Assembly (NCBI GenBank): GCA_031216915.1
Contig: CM062290.1
Span: 166,055,453-166,119,452, forward strand
Direction: 5' to 3'
DNA length: 64,000 nucleotides
DNA from: Pictodentalium vernedei
Lineage: Eukaryota > Mollusca > Scaphopoda > Dentaliida > Dentaliidae
The notes under the pieces were generated by a model. It was not told the origin of the DNA. It did not search any database and worked only from the letters and a program-made list of their open reading frames with translations. The number at the start of each line of letters is the position of its first letter. Position 1 is the stretch's first letter. Made by a program: the position numbers and the translations under genes. This document shows, one piece after another, positions 33,666 to 45,010 of the stretch.

Positions 33666-33822
33666 TAAATTGTTACAGTTTGTTGCACTTGAGATCCAAC
33701 TGACAGCTGGTAATTATTTTTCAGAGTGAATAGACCAGTGCGGAGACAACAGAAATAGGACAAAAGGGAAACTAACTTCAAAACTTCGAATTGAAAAAAA
33801 AAACAAGCAAATGGGTGGTGTC

Positions 33823-34458
33823 TTCCCACTAGACCAATTCCCTTTAGACCAATTCCCTTTAGGCCAATACCCAAAAGACCACTTCCCAAAAGACCAACTA
33901 CATACTGTTATTGATTAAGGGTTGGTTAAGGATAATTAAGAAAACATTTATTTACTGATAAGCACTTTATTTGATAAAAAAAATATTTTTTCGCATAACA
34001 TACAAAAATATAGGTTTATAACATTTCAGTTTATAAAATATTAACAAGCCAGAAAATAAGCAGACTATCATCTGAAAAATGAGGTCCCCAGAGGGTGAAT
34101 TTGGTGACGCTACCCTGCACAGAAGGGTGGCATCTCTAAATTTACCCTCTGTGAACCTCAATCTTAAATAAGGGCTCAAACATAAACAGAAAGAGGTACC
34201 CAGAGGTTAAACTGACTGACTATATGGGTAGCAACAGCAAATTCAGCCTCTGGGGACCTCATTCTGCAAATGACAGACTGCTTATTCTCTGGCTTGAATA
34301 TCAATAACATTAAATACATTTATAAATATTTATAAATATATCAAATTATTGATAGAGAATTATTTGAAAAGTAGAACGCATGAGTTGGTCTTAGGGGAAT
34401 TGGTCTTTTGGGAATTGGCCTTGTGGAAATTGGTCTAAAGGAATTGGTCTAGTGGGAA
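33823..34458. mobile_element. foldback with tandem repeats in its arms
   Basis: TTCCCACTAGACCAATTCCC begins the left arm and its complement ends the right. Each arm holds five tandem ~16-bp units of the form (TTTAGACCAATTCCC). Inside, AATGAGGTCCCCAGAGG pairs with CCTCTGGGGACCTCATT and ATAAGCAGACT with AGACTGCTTAT. It is non-coding. Confidence 0.8.
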
Positions 34459-34524
34459 CGAACCAAACGGGTAGAGTGTCCTATCACTTTCACCTGTGCA
34501 ACCGGTAACAGTAACACGTGGGAT

Positions 34525-34808
34525 GGGAGCACAGTGGCTCAGTTGTTAGAGCATTGAACTTCAAACCTATGCACTAAATCTCGATTACCCGCGTGGGAGC
34601 ACAAGGCATTGCGTACTTAGGCGTACTGTACGTCAATGGCGCATTTGCCTTCAACCGCTTCAAACCCTGCCTGTGAAAATTTAATACGTTAGTTGCTCGC
34701 TGCTGTTCGGTTGTTCTCTCCAGGTATTTCAACTTCCTCTACCCTTAAAACTGTCCGACACGTCGATGTGAACCTGGCTGTTGAGAGTGTTGTTAAACCC
34801 CAATAAAA
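34525..34808 (+). mobile_element. SINE
   Basis: TGGCTCAGTTGTTAGAGC box A, CACTAAATCTCGATTACCCG, CTTAGGCGTACTGTACGTCA, GGTTGTTCTCTCCAGGTATT, and an ACCCCAATAAAAGAAAAC end. Box B is lost. Confidence 0.85.
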
Positions 34809-34920
34809 GAAAACAATAAGTGCGGTAATTATCAATGGTAAAATATTTCTAACAACGGGACACTAATACCAAGTTCGCGAAATTTCCAGCTGCAAATTGT
34901 CCTATATTGCAAATAGAACT

Positions 34921-35171
34921 TTAACCCTTTACCTAACATGAAAACCAGACGACACTTACCAAAAAAATTCTCGAATAACTAATTTTTTTCATTTTTTGTC
35001 TCAAAAACATAGGTTATGACCCCTCGTTGGAACGAGCTCGCCGAGCTCGTTCCAACGAGGGGTCATAACCCATGTTTTTGAGACAAAAAATGAAAAAATA
35101 ATGAAAATTATTTGGCGATTTTTGAGAATAGCGCTGGCCGGTTTTGACCGTTACGTTGGGTAAAGGGTTAA
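34921..35171. mobile_element. TTAA palindromic element, B type, inverted
   Basis: TTAACCCTTTACCTAACATG comes first and TTACGTTGGGTAAAGGGTTA last. The CATAGGTTATGACCCCTCGT palindrome is almost perfect through a GAGCTCGCCGAGCTC centre. Confidence 0.9.
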
Positions 35172-35180
35172 CAAACTCAA

Positions 35181-35220
35181 TCTTGTTTGACAGAGCTTGC
35201 TGAGCTCTGTCAAACAGGAT
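35181..35220. repeat. 40-bp hairpin beside a TTAA element
   Basis: CTTGTTTGACAGAGCT pairs with AGCTCTGTCAAACAGG over a 5-base loop. Confidence 0.75.
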
Positions 35221-35329
35221 TTAATTGCTTAAATTTCTAGTTGCCTTTAATAAGGGGGAATTTTACACCTTGGAATTTCGATATTTTGTTTTTAGCGTGC
35301 AGGGGATTAAACATCTCGGCCGGTATATA

Positions 35330-36487
35330 TACACCTGGAACTTACTTAAGCACCTCCTGTTTTTTTTTCGCAGTGGTGTTAATAGAAACTGTCATTTCTC
35401 TCATGCTATCTTTCAGATGGCCAAAAGTGATTGTTTGCGGAAAGAATGGTCTATTGACAAATGCAGACAACAATTTTAATGGCGCTAATTACACATATCT
35501 GTCACTAATGTTTTTGATGGAAAAATGTTCTCTCGACAAGTATGGTGCTGGAACGGTCCATGATGAAACAATGCCGGTAATTACTGACAAAAAATGTAAC
35601 TTGTGATCTCCTGAACACAATAGCAGCGTCTGAGGTCAGTAGCGAGTGTATCCACCACGTGCCGGGATAACAGCCTGAACCCTCCTAATGCTACCAGTGA
35701 GCCTTCTCATACGCCCTAGAGGCAACTGCTGCCACTCCTCATGTAATGCAGCTTCCAAATCGGCCAAATTCTGTACAGATGGATCCCTTGCTTGTGCACG
35801 ACGTCCAAGAAAGTCCCAGATGTGTTCTAAGGGATTCAAATCGGGGTTCATTGCAGGCCAAGGTAGTGTTGTAATAGCGTTGTTCTGAAGGAATGCTCTC
35901 ACAGCATGGGAACGATGTGGCCTTGCATTGTCGTCCATGAATACATGGCGAGTAGACAACGGGTCGTTGTAAAAATGAGGCACGACAACCGGATTGAAAA
36001 TGTCCCGGATGTACTGATGACCATTGGGATTCACACGTACCGTCACCATATCAAGTTTACAGTCATGAGGGAGGCATCCCCAAATCATTACTGATCCTCT
36101 ACCATAGGAACAGTAGGTCTGATGTTCCGTAAGCTGTACTTCTATGCCTCCACACTCTTATGCGACCATCTGTGACGTGAAGCAGGAACCTACTCTCGTC
36201 TAACCAATGAACTCTCCTCCACGTTCTAAGATTCCAATGTTGTCGTGCCATACACCACTCCAAACGTCGTCTTTGATTATGATCGGACAGAGCTGGACGC
36301 TTGATGTTCCTTCTGGGCCTCATGCCCGGTGTTTTGAGGCGGTTTGGGACAGTTCTGTTGCACAAGCGCCTGTTGGGGAGCCAAAGGTGTTTAAAAACCC
36401 CACTTGAAGCAAAGGGTCCACACCTAACGAGGCGTTCCAGACTGTCGTGAAACATTTCAGAGGGTGCCTAATTAAGTTCCAGGTGTA
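35330..36487 (-). mobile_element. Tc1-type transposon, internally deleted
   Basis: Inverted ends CACCTGGAACTTA(C/A)TTA start at 35332 (plus) and 36485 (minus), each next to TA, the Tc1/mariner target. The transposase remnant lies on the minus strand, only ~8 bp inside the right end, so the 5' part of the gene is missing; ~280 bp of non-coding DNA fill the other side. Confidence 0.8.
35636..36455 (-). pseudogene. Tc1-family transposase, N-terminus lost, one frameshift
   Basis: The first frame (36455-36099) covers the end of the helix-turn-helix region and the first catalytic aspartate (HWLDESRF). After a frameshift near 36107 the second frame (36088-35636) carries GRGSVMIWG, the second aspartate (FMDDNARPH) and NPDLNPLEHIWD. 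There are 34 residues between the second D and the E, the DD34E spacing of Tc1. The catalytic triad is intact, but the N-terminal ~90 residues that bind the ends are absent. The family's usual length is about 340 residues; about 270 remain. Confidence 0.9.
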
Positions 36488-36604
36488 TAGTAATAGAAAC
36501 AGTATTTATTGCAATCAATTCTTCCGGTGAGGCAGCCTTATCGTAAAATAAAATAGTATATATGGCATACAAATTTACTATTCAAATGTGTACATGGCGT
36601 TAAA

Positions 36605-37458
36605 TACAACATTCTAGAACATAACGCGCAATATTATACGATTATTGCCTTTCATTGAGAATGATACAAGGAATTATCAACCCGAGAAAAGTAATATTCA
36701 CCGAGACGCAGTCAATTATTGTTTTATTATTGTGACAGAAAAAATCGTTTGCAAATACCTTGCTTTATTACATATTTTTCGAAGAAAAACAACACATTCA
36801 TATGTAACAAAATAAATTTATTTTTAACATATATATATAACATATATATATAAGAAGGAATGTGCATTAACTTATTTGTTCATGTTGTAGTTAACTGTTA
36901 ACTGTTATATTTGAACAGTTCCTAAACATTAGAACAGAGAAATTAAAGGAAGGAGCAAGTTGGAAATACCATTTCTATTTTTATCGCAAACAGGTATTTG
37001 GTATCATTATATCAACCTACCTGCGCTATTTACAACATTCTAGAGCATAACACGCAAAATTATACGATTATTGCCTTTCCTTGCGAATGATACAAAGAAT
37101 TATCAACCCGAGAAAAGTAATATTCACCGAGACGCAGTCAATTATTGTTTTATTATTATGACAGAAAAAATCGTTTGCAAATACCTTGTTTTATTACATA
37201 TTTTTCGAAAAAAAACCAGCACATTCATATGTAACAAAATAAATTTATTTTTGACCTTTCTATATAACATATATATATAAGAAGCAATGTGCATTAACTT
37301 ATTTGTTCATGTCGTAGTTAACTGTTAACTGTTATATTTGAACAGTTCCTAAACATTGGAACAGAGAAATTAAAGGAAGGAGAAAGTTGGAAATTCCATT
37401 TCTATTTTTATCGCAAACAGGTATTTGGTATCATTATATCAACCTACCTGCGCTATTT
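36605..37458. repeat. tandem duplication of a ~426-bp unit
   Basis: The two copies (36605-37030 and 37031-37458) share all landmarks: TACAACATTCTAGA, GAGACGCAGTCAATTATTG, TATATATAAGAAG, GTTAACTGTTAACTGTTATA and CAACCTACCTGCGCTATT. They differ by few substitutions. No protein is recognised in the unit. Confidence 0.92.
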
Positions 37459-37604
37459 ATAGACAACAAAGACAGAGCGGTGTAATATCAAATCCATTTC
37501 GATAAAAATAGAATAGATCAGCAATACCGGAGTATATTAACACTTCTGACGAGTGTTTTACGCAATTAAATTACCAGATTTTTTCCATCATATGATAAAA
37601 TAAG

Positions 37605-37722
37605 TTATTGTAATGAATTGACGGTAACATGGTCTGGGGTTTGCGGCACGGAGCGTCGAGGATGAACATAAACTCCGAGCCGCGCACCTCAGACCATGTT
37701 ACCGCCAAATCATCACAATAAC
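37605..37722. repeat. 118-bp inverted repeat
   Basis: CGGTAACATGGTCTG pairs with CAGACCATGTTACCG; outer arms add GTTATTG and CAATAAC, with a GC-rich loop around GAGCGTCGAGG. Confidence 0.75.
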
Positions 37723-37724
37723 GT

Positions 37725-38330
37725 ACATGTTCCAATAATAGCCAACCCATAGCCCAAAATCCACATCGTGAAATGAACGGGGCAACTTTTAACGATAACA
37801 AATTTGGTAAATAAACCTCTCGTGTACCCCACGCCGACACTGGGCAAATAATAAATAATAATTACGGCCGAGGTCACTCCTTCTTACTTCAAATCGTAAA
37901 CTGATTTGTAATTTAAACAACATTTCGTTCGGAACATCATCCGCTGCACGTGTGAAAAATGTAGAAAAATTAAGCGATTTGCAAGTCACTCCGTTGATGA
38001 AATAATTGCGAAACGGGCAACGTCATTTCAAATATTTTTCGTGGTGACTGCTGACGCGTCAGGCGGTAACATATTGGGCACAGGAGCCGTAAACATAGAC
38101 AAATCTCAGAGAGCTATCGTTCAATCAGAGGGCGAGGATTTTAGTCTTATTGGAACATAAGTTAATATCAGAAAACATTATGGTAATAAAGCCATTTTAT
38201 CAAATTTGGAGTCCCTTTATTGGAAGTTCTAGCTAACAAACCAAGCTACAAATGACACGTCAGGCCGGTTATTTTGCATTATGAGATGGAATGTCTTTTA
38301 TCTTTCCATCTCAGGGGCGCTTGTGTTTGG
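37725..38330. other. no gene recognised
   Basis: No repeat or coding frame found in this stretch. Confidence 0.45.
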
Positions 38331-38640
38331 CTTCCCAATCCAAGTAAATAATTCCTTCGTCAAAGATGAATATGCAGGGCAATCCATAATTAAGTGTGTT
38401 TTATTTTCTATCTCCTCCAGATTGAAAGACACCACTGTTCGACTGGAATAGGAGGCTGTGCATGTCGTCCTCTCTCAATGGCGATATTGTGACTACTAAA
38501 GCAAAAATTTGTGAAGTACGTTCTCGTCTCCAATATTGTGGTGTGGATTAAGTACTGTTCAAGCTCGTGCCCGTCTTTCAACAATGTATAGGTTATGTCA
38601 GCCACAAACCGCTCGAAATGATCCATATTCAGTTTCCTGA
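38330..38640 (-). pseudogene. LINE polyprotein C-terminal fragment
   Basis: On the minus strand, SSHNIAIERGRHAQPPIPVE resembles the 51.3-kb fragment (SNHNLNIEKGRHSQPPIP). In that family it precedes a CxxC...H..C knuckle. Here a stop follows directly after QWCLSIWRR and the knuckle region is degraded (a NYGLPC remnant). Only ~75 codons are readable. Confidence 0.7.
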
Positions 38641-38786
38641 CAGAAATATTAATTGCTCACAGTGAATGGTGTTATTGTCATTAAATCATAGGTTTTCATT
38701 CTACTGACGATCGAATTCGCTCTTTTGTTTTGTCTGTATTCAACTGGAGCATCATTCAAAAGTGAACGTTGATCAAGTGAAGATAT

Positions 38787-38942
38787 ACACAGAACGACAC
38801 ACTCGTGTGAATGGGTTAATCGATATGGCACGAGTGCCGTCATGGAAGGATAAAACGAGAGACCGCAGGCCTCGAGCTTTATCCTTCCGCGATGGCACAA
38901 GTGCCATATCGCTTAACCCATTCACACGCGTGTGTCGTTTTT
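38787..38942. repeat. hairpin module attached to repeat X, copy 1
   Basis: ACGACACACTCGTGTGAATG, GGTTAATCGATATGGCAC pair with GTGCCATATCGCTTAACCC, CATTCACACGCGTGTGTCGT. The loop carries its own palindrome around AAGGATAAA...TTTATCCTT. Confidence 0.75.
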
Positions 38943-38944
38943 TG

Positions 38945-39333
38945 TTTATTACACGCCTTCACGTCTATAAAAGCAATTATCAGGACATTCAGTAATTCAT
39001 TTGACAACTCGTCCCCTGAGTTCCAATGTGTTCTGTGTGCCAGCAGGCACACAGAACACATTGGAACTCTGGAGACGAACTATCAACAAAAAGAAAACAT
39101 TGTATCGCCAACCAAATTTGCGAGAGGAACCCGTGTTACTATTTGTAGCTATCGCTAGCGATTCAAACTGTAATTGCGGTGCACGATTTGTAGAAAATTC
39201 TACTAAAATTTCGCTTCTTTTGAAAAATAACCCGTCAACGATTTCCGTTCCGCATATGTGTGAGGAACAGATTTTTTCCGCATGATTTAGTGTTGCTGTA
39301 GATGGTGATTTCATAGAACAGGCGTATAATAAA
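38945..39333 (+). repeat. repeat X, copy 1, with inserted 68-bp hairpin
   Basis: The ends TTTATTACACGCC and GGCGTATAATAAA are inverted repeats. The body includes CGCCAACCAAATTTGCGAGA, CTGTAATTGCGGTGCACGAT and TGTAGAAAATTC. The inverted copy at 45011-45406 shares this body at roughly 85-90% identity. The matching protein frames in the two copies follow from shared sequence, not proven coding. Confidence 0.8.
39010..39077. mobile_element. 68-bp hairpin insertion, copy 1, AACT duplication
   Basis: Arms of 32 nt beginning CGTCCCCTGAGTTCCAATGT and ending at GTGCC, around the loop AGCA. AACT flanks it at 39006-39009 and 39078-39081. The other repeat X copy has the uninterrupted site (45337-45340). 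Confidence 0.9.
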
Positions 39334-39334
39334 A

Positions 39335-40450
39335 TTTTGAAACGACATGGAATTCTGAGCTGTTGACAGTACGCTTGTGTGTCATAAAGAGGATACTGAG
39401 AGATCAAGATTACTATAATCGCTTGTCTCACATTTGCAAGTAGCAATGTACGATTTACTAACAGAGGAAAAGAACCTACAAAACGATGGCCTCCGTCGGC
39501 TCCACGTCAAACGTTAGACATTTAGTTCCTCATGGGTGTCATTATATGAGACAGGCAATCGAAAAGTCTAAAGCACGAGCTGCTACATCCAATGCAGTGA
39601 ACGCCAACCACGTAAACTCAAGGCCGGTAGAAGCAGTAAAGTGTGAAAGGAATCGTGTCCTCAGTTTCGGACTTGAAACTGGAAACAAGTTGTGTTCAGC
39701 GTGGAAGTAACAAATTAAGAAAAAATCAGTATTTTTGCAGAAATGTATAGGCGTACAAATGGGCATCCCCGATCTCGAGTGCACGGGAGCCTTCGCCATC
39801 ATACCACCCAGGCAAAGCCGACGCTGCATAGACTCTATTCATTTCATAGAACGTAGTGTGTTGTCTCTGATGAAACTAAAATTAGGTTGCTATTTTTTCT
39901 GTATATAAAGAAAATTGTTACTGCTGGAATCATTACAGTGTTTGTAAAACGAAAACTTGTAACTTGTGATTCAGCCCTCGATTTTCAGCTGTGGGCTGAA
40001 TCGCCATCGAGGATGTGACAAGTGTATTGGATTCGATATTTGTAGGTTTAATATCTAGCTTTATCGACCTCAACAGACATTTTAGCCGTTGTGAGACGGT
40101 GAACGGTCAATGTCAAAGCAGGCCAATCATGTCGAAACAAGTCAACAGTTCAGACAGTTTTCGTTTCTCAACCTTTCCCTGGTGGCGAAACTTCACATTG
40201 CGCAACCTAAAGTGACGGGTAATCACACTTACAAAAAGAGGAACCAGCCAATATACTTGTCTCTATAGGGGAGGCTAATAATAGTTCAACTCTACGAGTA
40301 CGGCTGGAAATATACTCAGATTACATCCGCTGTCAGTTAGCCTGTCCCAATCATTGAACCCTTCCAACACTGAGTTGTTGGATGGTATCATTCTGAAGAA
40401 CATTATGTACAGCAAAGTGGGCGAATTCATTTTGTATTCATTGGGGTCAT
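39335..40450. other. no gene recognised
   Basis: A small stem (GATTCAGCCC...GGGCTGAATC, 39967-39999) is the only structure seen. The 74- and 66-codon frames have no recognised relatives. Confidence 0.45.
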
Positions 40451-40454
40451 CTAA

Positions 40455-40493
40455 TATTTTAATCCTACAGTCCTATATGACTGTAGGATTAAA
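40455..40493. repeat. 39-bp hairpin
   Basis: TTTAATCCTACAGTC pairs with GACTGTAGGATTAAA over CTATAT. A similar ATTGGxGGTCATCT word lies on both sides (near 40439 and 40494). Confidence 0.65.
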
Positions 40494-40726
40494 TTATTGG
40501 TGGTCATCTTTACCAATTTATGTTGTGTTGAGTCACCTAATGATATCGCTGTGCGAAACATCCCATGCTAGCGTTAGTGTGATAGGGTAACATTTGCACC
40601 ATTTTTCGTTGTTTCATTAAAAGGCACTGTATCACTATCCAGTAATTTGAACATAACTCCATTAACCAAACGCAGCACCTTATCAAAACAAGCATTAACT
40701 AGAGAAACAGAATTCGAGTCTGTGTG

Positions 40727-41583
40727 AAAATGGTGAAACTATAAAGAAAGAGAATTTATGCACACTTATTTCGGGAATAAGATATCTTTAAAGAAATCAG
40801 AAATAGGTTTTCGTAAACACCTTTTAAAGATTTTCATACAGGATTCAGATAATATTTTCCAAGAAATCGGAAATAATTTCAGAAATGGACATTGTTGATT
40901 CTGTCCTCTTTTTGACTGAAGAAATACAATACATATATGAACTTCAGAAATGCAATGGGGATATAAAATGCATTTGCAACCAATTCTAAAAACTGTACTT
41001 AATGAGACGTGTGTGACCCAAATGAACTGGAATGGGTAACTTCCACGGTATTTCGACTTGTTTGGTGATGGCCCCAGGTGTACATGTCATACCATGACTG
41101 AGTGTGATCCACTTTCAAACTTTTTGGCCCACCCACTTCTTTGAGTATAAAACTACATGTATGAACTTCGGCGATGCATTAGAGGGTTATAAACTACTAT
41201 TTCCAGCAATTCTGCAAACAAATGCACTCAATGACCCCTGGAGTGAACTCAGTGAGTGACCATATTTGGAACCTCCAATGAGTGTCGACTCATTTGGTCT
41301 TAGTTCCAGGTCCATAGATCATACCAAGTCTGAGATATGAGCGTGGCCCACTATCAAAACACCCCTATGGACACCCCCAACCTCCCAGGAATCTGCAAAA
41401 AATAGGTGGCTCAGTATTTATGACTGTCTATCGGTATACCAAAAAGCAGCGAGATAGGAATATTCGTTTTCGAGTTATCGTGAGAAAAGGAAAGTGGTTA
41501 GACAGACGACCAGGAGAAGAAAAAGAAGTGAAAAAGAAAAAGAAACAATGCAAAAACAATAGTCTGTGTGTTTCACACAAACT
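40727..41583 (-). mobile_element. AGTCTGTG-TIR element, copy d, full length
   Basis: It has AGTCTGTGTGAAAA at the left, TTTCACACAAACT at the right with an adjacent internal AGTCTGTGTG, and the body complementary to copies a and b. At 857 bp this is the only copy with both ends and no insertion. The 66-codon frame at 41420 is part of it. Confidence 0.8.
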
Positions 41584-41589
41584 AATTAA

Positions 41590-42230
41590 TTACAGTTCGA
41601 ATTTGATATTCCTGCACTGAGAAAATATAGAGTCTACAAATGTATATACCGACATCTACAACATGGAGCCAATACTATAAAACTTTTACAACGGTATTTT
41701 CTAGAATTGTATTTTCGACCTACTAACATAACTAACTAAAATGAATCATTAGCATTTTAAAAGATATCGTAATTTGTCAACTGGCAAATTGCCAGATCTC
41801 TTTGAAAATGTTTATGGTTCCTTTCAACCCATTTAAAGTCATAACTAGAAAATACAATTCCAGCTAATGCAATTGTATATATAGGTTTTATAGTAATGGC
41901 CCCTGGATGTTACTGATATATACAATCCGAGGGAGGTTATTTCCATAAAAAAAACACTTGTATGGCAGAATTTGTTCTCGGACAGTAGATGTACAATTCC
42001 GTGAAATAGCATTTGTAGAACAAGGAGACTTGTCAGTCGGAATCACTCTTGTTCGCGCTTCCTACCTGGTGCAATAGCCTCATACTCGATGAACAAATTA
42101 CAACGTTAAAATTTCAACATGGCCATTTCTGACACATCTGACTATGACCATAGCTACCACCTAAATAGATCTTGTCTGAACGAAATGTGTCCATTCATCA
42201 TTATCATTTATCATTATTCCAAAGCAAATA
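41590..42230. other. no gene recognised
   Basis: Plain AT-rich DNA. Confidence 0.45.
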
Positions 42231-42231
42231 A

Positions 42232-42479
42232 AGACTCTTTACCCAACGTAACGGTCAAAACCTGTAAGCGCTATTCTAAAAATCGCTAATTCATTTTCTT
42301 TTTTTCTCATTTTTTGTCTCAAAAACGTAGGTTATGACCCCTCATTGGAACGAGCTCGACGAGCTTGTTCCAATGAGGGGTCATAACCAATGTTTTTGAG
42401 ACAAAAAATGAAAAGAATTAGTTATTCAAGAATTTTTATTGCAAGTGTCGTCTACTTTTCATGTTAGGTAAAAGGTTAA
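42232..42479. mobile_element. TTAA palindromic element, B type, left end mutated
   Basis: The left terminus reads GACTCTTTACCCAACGTAAC, so the TTAA and first C are lost. The right terminus TTAGGTAAAAGGTTAA is nearly intact. The core is GGAACGAGCTCGACGAGCTT. Confidence 0.85.
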
Positions 42480-42489
42480 ATGTTGACTG

Positions 42490-43980
42490 GGGGTCTGAGA
42501 TGAGCTGTGCTATTTTGTCATTTCTCATTGTGTCGAAGGATTAATCACATTTTACGTATATGAACATTTGTGAATTTCGATGGTCTTTCATGAAAATGAC
42601 CAGGTTTAAGGGTTTCCGTGTACGAATTTAGATGCTTGCCAGTTCGATGTTTGGTGCGATATATATCTCCCTTTTCCTTCTCTTTGTACGTTTTGTTTTT
42701 TCAAAACGATATTCTGGTTACCTCTGTATAGCCATTAACGTTACGTATACCCATACTGAGGTTGCATAAATTGCCTCATGTTTCCAAAGTACCAGACCAG
42801 TACATGAACGAACATAGGCGAAAAACTGTAGTTTGTTTCGAAGTGTTCAAAAATTCACGAGTTACCCCTTGTCGTGGTCAAAGATAGATGGAACTGCTCC
42901 ATAAGACAGCATATTTGCCTCGGCGTACTGGATGGCTATTCAATATGAATGTAGTCATTATGGGAGAGTAGTTTTTATGTATTGTGAAGTCGACGACATT
43001 TTCATTGGAAAGTTGGCAACCTCATATCGTGCTGTACAGTTTTATGAAAGGAGGAAGCGATAATGCAGCGGCGAATATTGACCCAACGTTTATCTTACTA
43101 ACCGATCACAAGCTTTATCTAATCCCTATTTGCATTGGTTTAAGGCATGCCTACAATCAACGTATCAACCACCTTCGCACACCTCGCCAACACGCTTTAA
43201 CACGAGCAACTGGAGTTTAGTCAAGGCACAGCAAATGCCTAATTAAATAGGAAATTATGACCTCATCAGCAATATGCTGTCCAGTGCTATCCAATGGGCC
43301 ACTGCAGTACACAGTGACATACGAACGTTAAAGGAGGGTTAAAATCAATAGGTTATTTGGAAAAGTCAAGTTTAATCACCAGACCGTGCACAGTCTGGCA
43401 AGTGCGTGACTGGGTGACGTGTACACGTCACATTTATATCACCGAACGTCCACGAAGGCCGACAAGTAATTAGACTATAGTCTTCAACAGTGGCATATTA
43501 CGACTTCGGTAGAGGTTGATAAATGAGTGGAAGTAATCAAGTAGAATCTATTATACCAAAAGAATAAAGCGAATGTCTTCTGGAATCTTCGCTTTTGTAG
43601 GGACACATTCACCAGAAAATGTGTTTTCAAGAGGTAGCACACCTACAGTAGATTAAACTGAAGTTCTTAATTTTTGTGAAATTACTGAAAAAAACGAAGG
43701 GAATTACGGTGCAAACTGAGAGATTTCCTATGTATTGTTCTTGAAGATGAGCGTGACGCCATACGGGTACCCGGGACATGAATACCACTGTGCAAAACTG
43801 TTTCTTTGTCAAAGTCTATCTGTTGCTCGATGTCATCTGCAATTTAATCGTCAAAATGATTCTCATGCCATGAATAAAGTCAAATAAGAGTTAAAAATCA
43901 GTCTATCAGGAACCTTACAATTAATATTCAGACGACTTCACTTCTCGAACATACATGTAGTGTTAAAGTTAACCTCTAAT
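42490..43980. other. no gene recognised
   Basis: About 1.5 kb of apparently single-copy sequence. The longest frame (78 codons at 42984) has no recognised features. Confidence 0.5.
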
Positions 43981-43992
43981 TACCAGTTTTCC

Positions 43993-44772
43993 AGGACTGG
44001 CATTCTGAAAAATGCAGGAAGGCAAAAAATCGCTCTCCTCAACCAGCTTAGGAGAGCAATTAGCTTTACACAGCATTTTAAGTATCCAGTTGAACGAACT
44101 CATTGAAACTGAAACCAACAGACTACATCAGTGATTTTGTTAACTTTACTAAGGTAAAGCGCAATCTCTTAGACATCTAGATGTCTCACTCAACAACCGA
44201 ACACACACTTGACAAGACCTGTGTGTGTACCCAGACCTGTTGTCCAAGAAAGTCATACCCCTACCACTACCACCTTCAACCCCCAAGGGGGTTGAAGGTG
44301 GTAGTGGTAGGCGTATGACTTTCTTGGACAACAGGTCTGCTTGAATCTACAGTCACATCCTGGTGCAAGTGCTTCAAGTGACAGGATAGTAGTAATGGTA
44401 GTATATTATAGTGTCAATATTCCTTGAATAATTACCCCTCAAACTGTGATGTCAGTTGTTGAACTTGAAACTGACATAAAATATTGCTGTGACCCATTTT
44501 GCTTCAAATGATTGCAGCTGTGTTTGGGTATGGTTGCAGCCATTACCTTTTACCACTAAACCACTTTCAAAATGAAATTACGTGATGTTATGTGACTTCG
44601 AAGTTAAATTACATTTTTCCTTTACAACAAAAATTTATTGTGAGCATAATACATGTAATCTCAATCATCCCAGACCAAAATATTTAGGAGGGCAATTTTT
44701 CGCTCTCCTTAATTCTTTCAGGAGGGCAGTAAGGAGAGCTAAAAAATCGCTCTCCTGAAATTGCCAAGCCTG
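43993..44772. mobile_element. hAT-like element with GGAGAGC subterminal repeats
   Basis: Ends AGGACTGGCA and TGCCAAGCCT are imperfect inverted repeats. GTTTTCC flanks both sides (43986-43992, 44773-44779). AAAAAATCGCTCTCCT occurs at the left and, with its complement, three times near the right. It is non-coding and contains the 110-bp hairpin below. Confidence 0.6.
44230..44339. repeat. 110-bp near-perfect hairpin
   Basis: CAGACCTGTTGTCCAAGAAA runs through ACCACTACCACCTTCAACCC to a CCAAGG turn and back, with one mismatch (CCCC against GGCG) in about 53 pairs. No flanking duplication seen. Confidence 0.92.
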
Positions 44773-45010
44773 GTTTTCCTTATGAAACATAACACATAGG
44801 GGGTATTATATAAACTTAAAACGAATAAGCGATATCTTAAACGGAAACTGGTCGTCACATTGACCTATTTCAACACGGTATTGCAAAATGGTGTGAATTT
44901 AGATAGTGGGGCCAATTCGGAAGTACATAACGGGTTTCTGGTGACGGGGAAGGGGGGTGTAGTCAAGCAGGGCTTGAGAGTGTGACATTTCCAGCAGGGG
45001 GATTTTCGTC

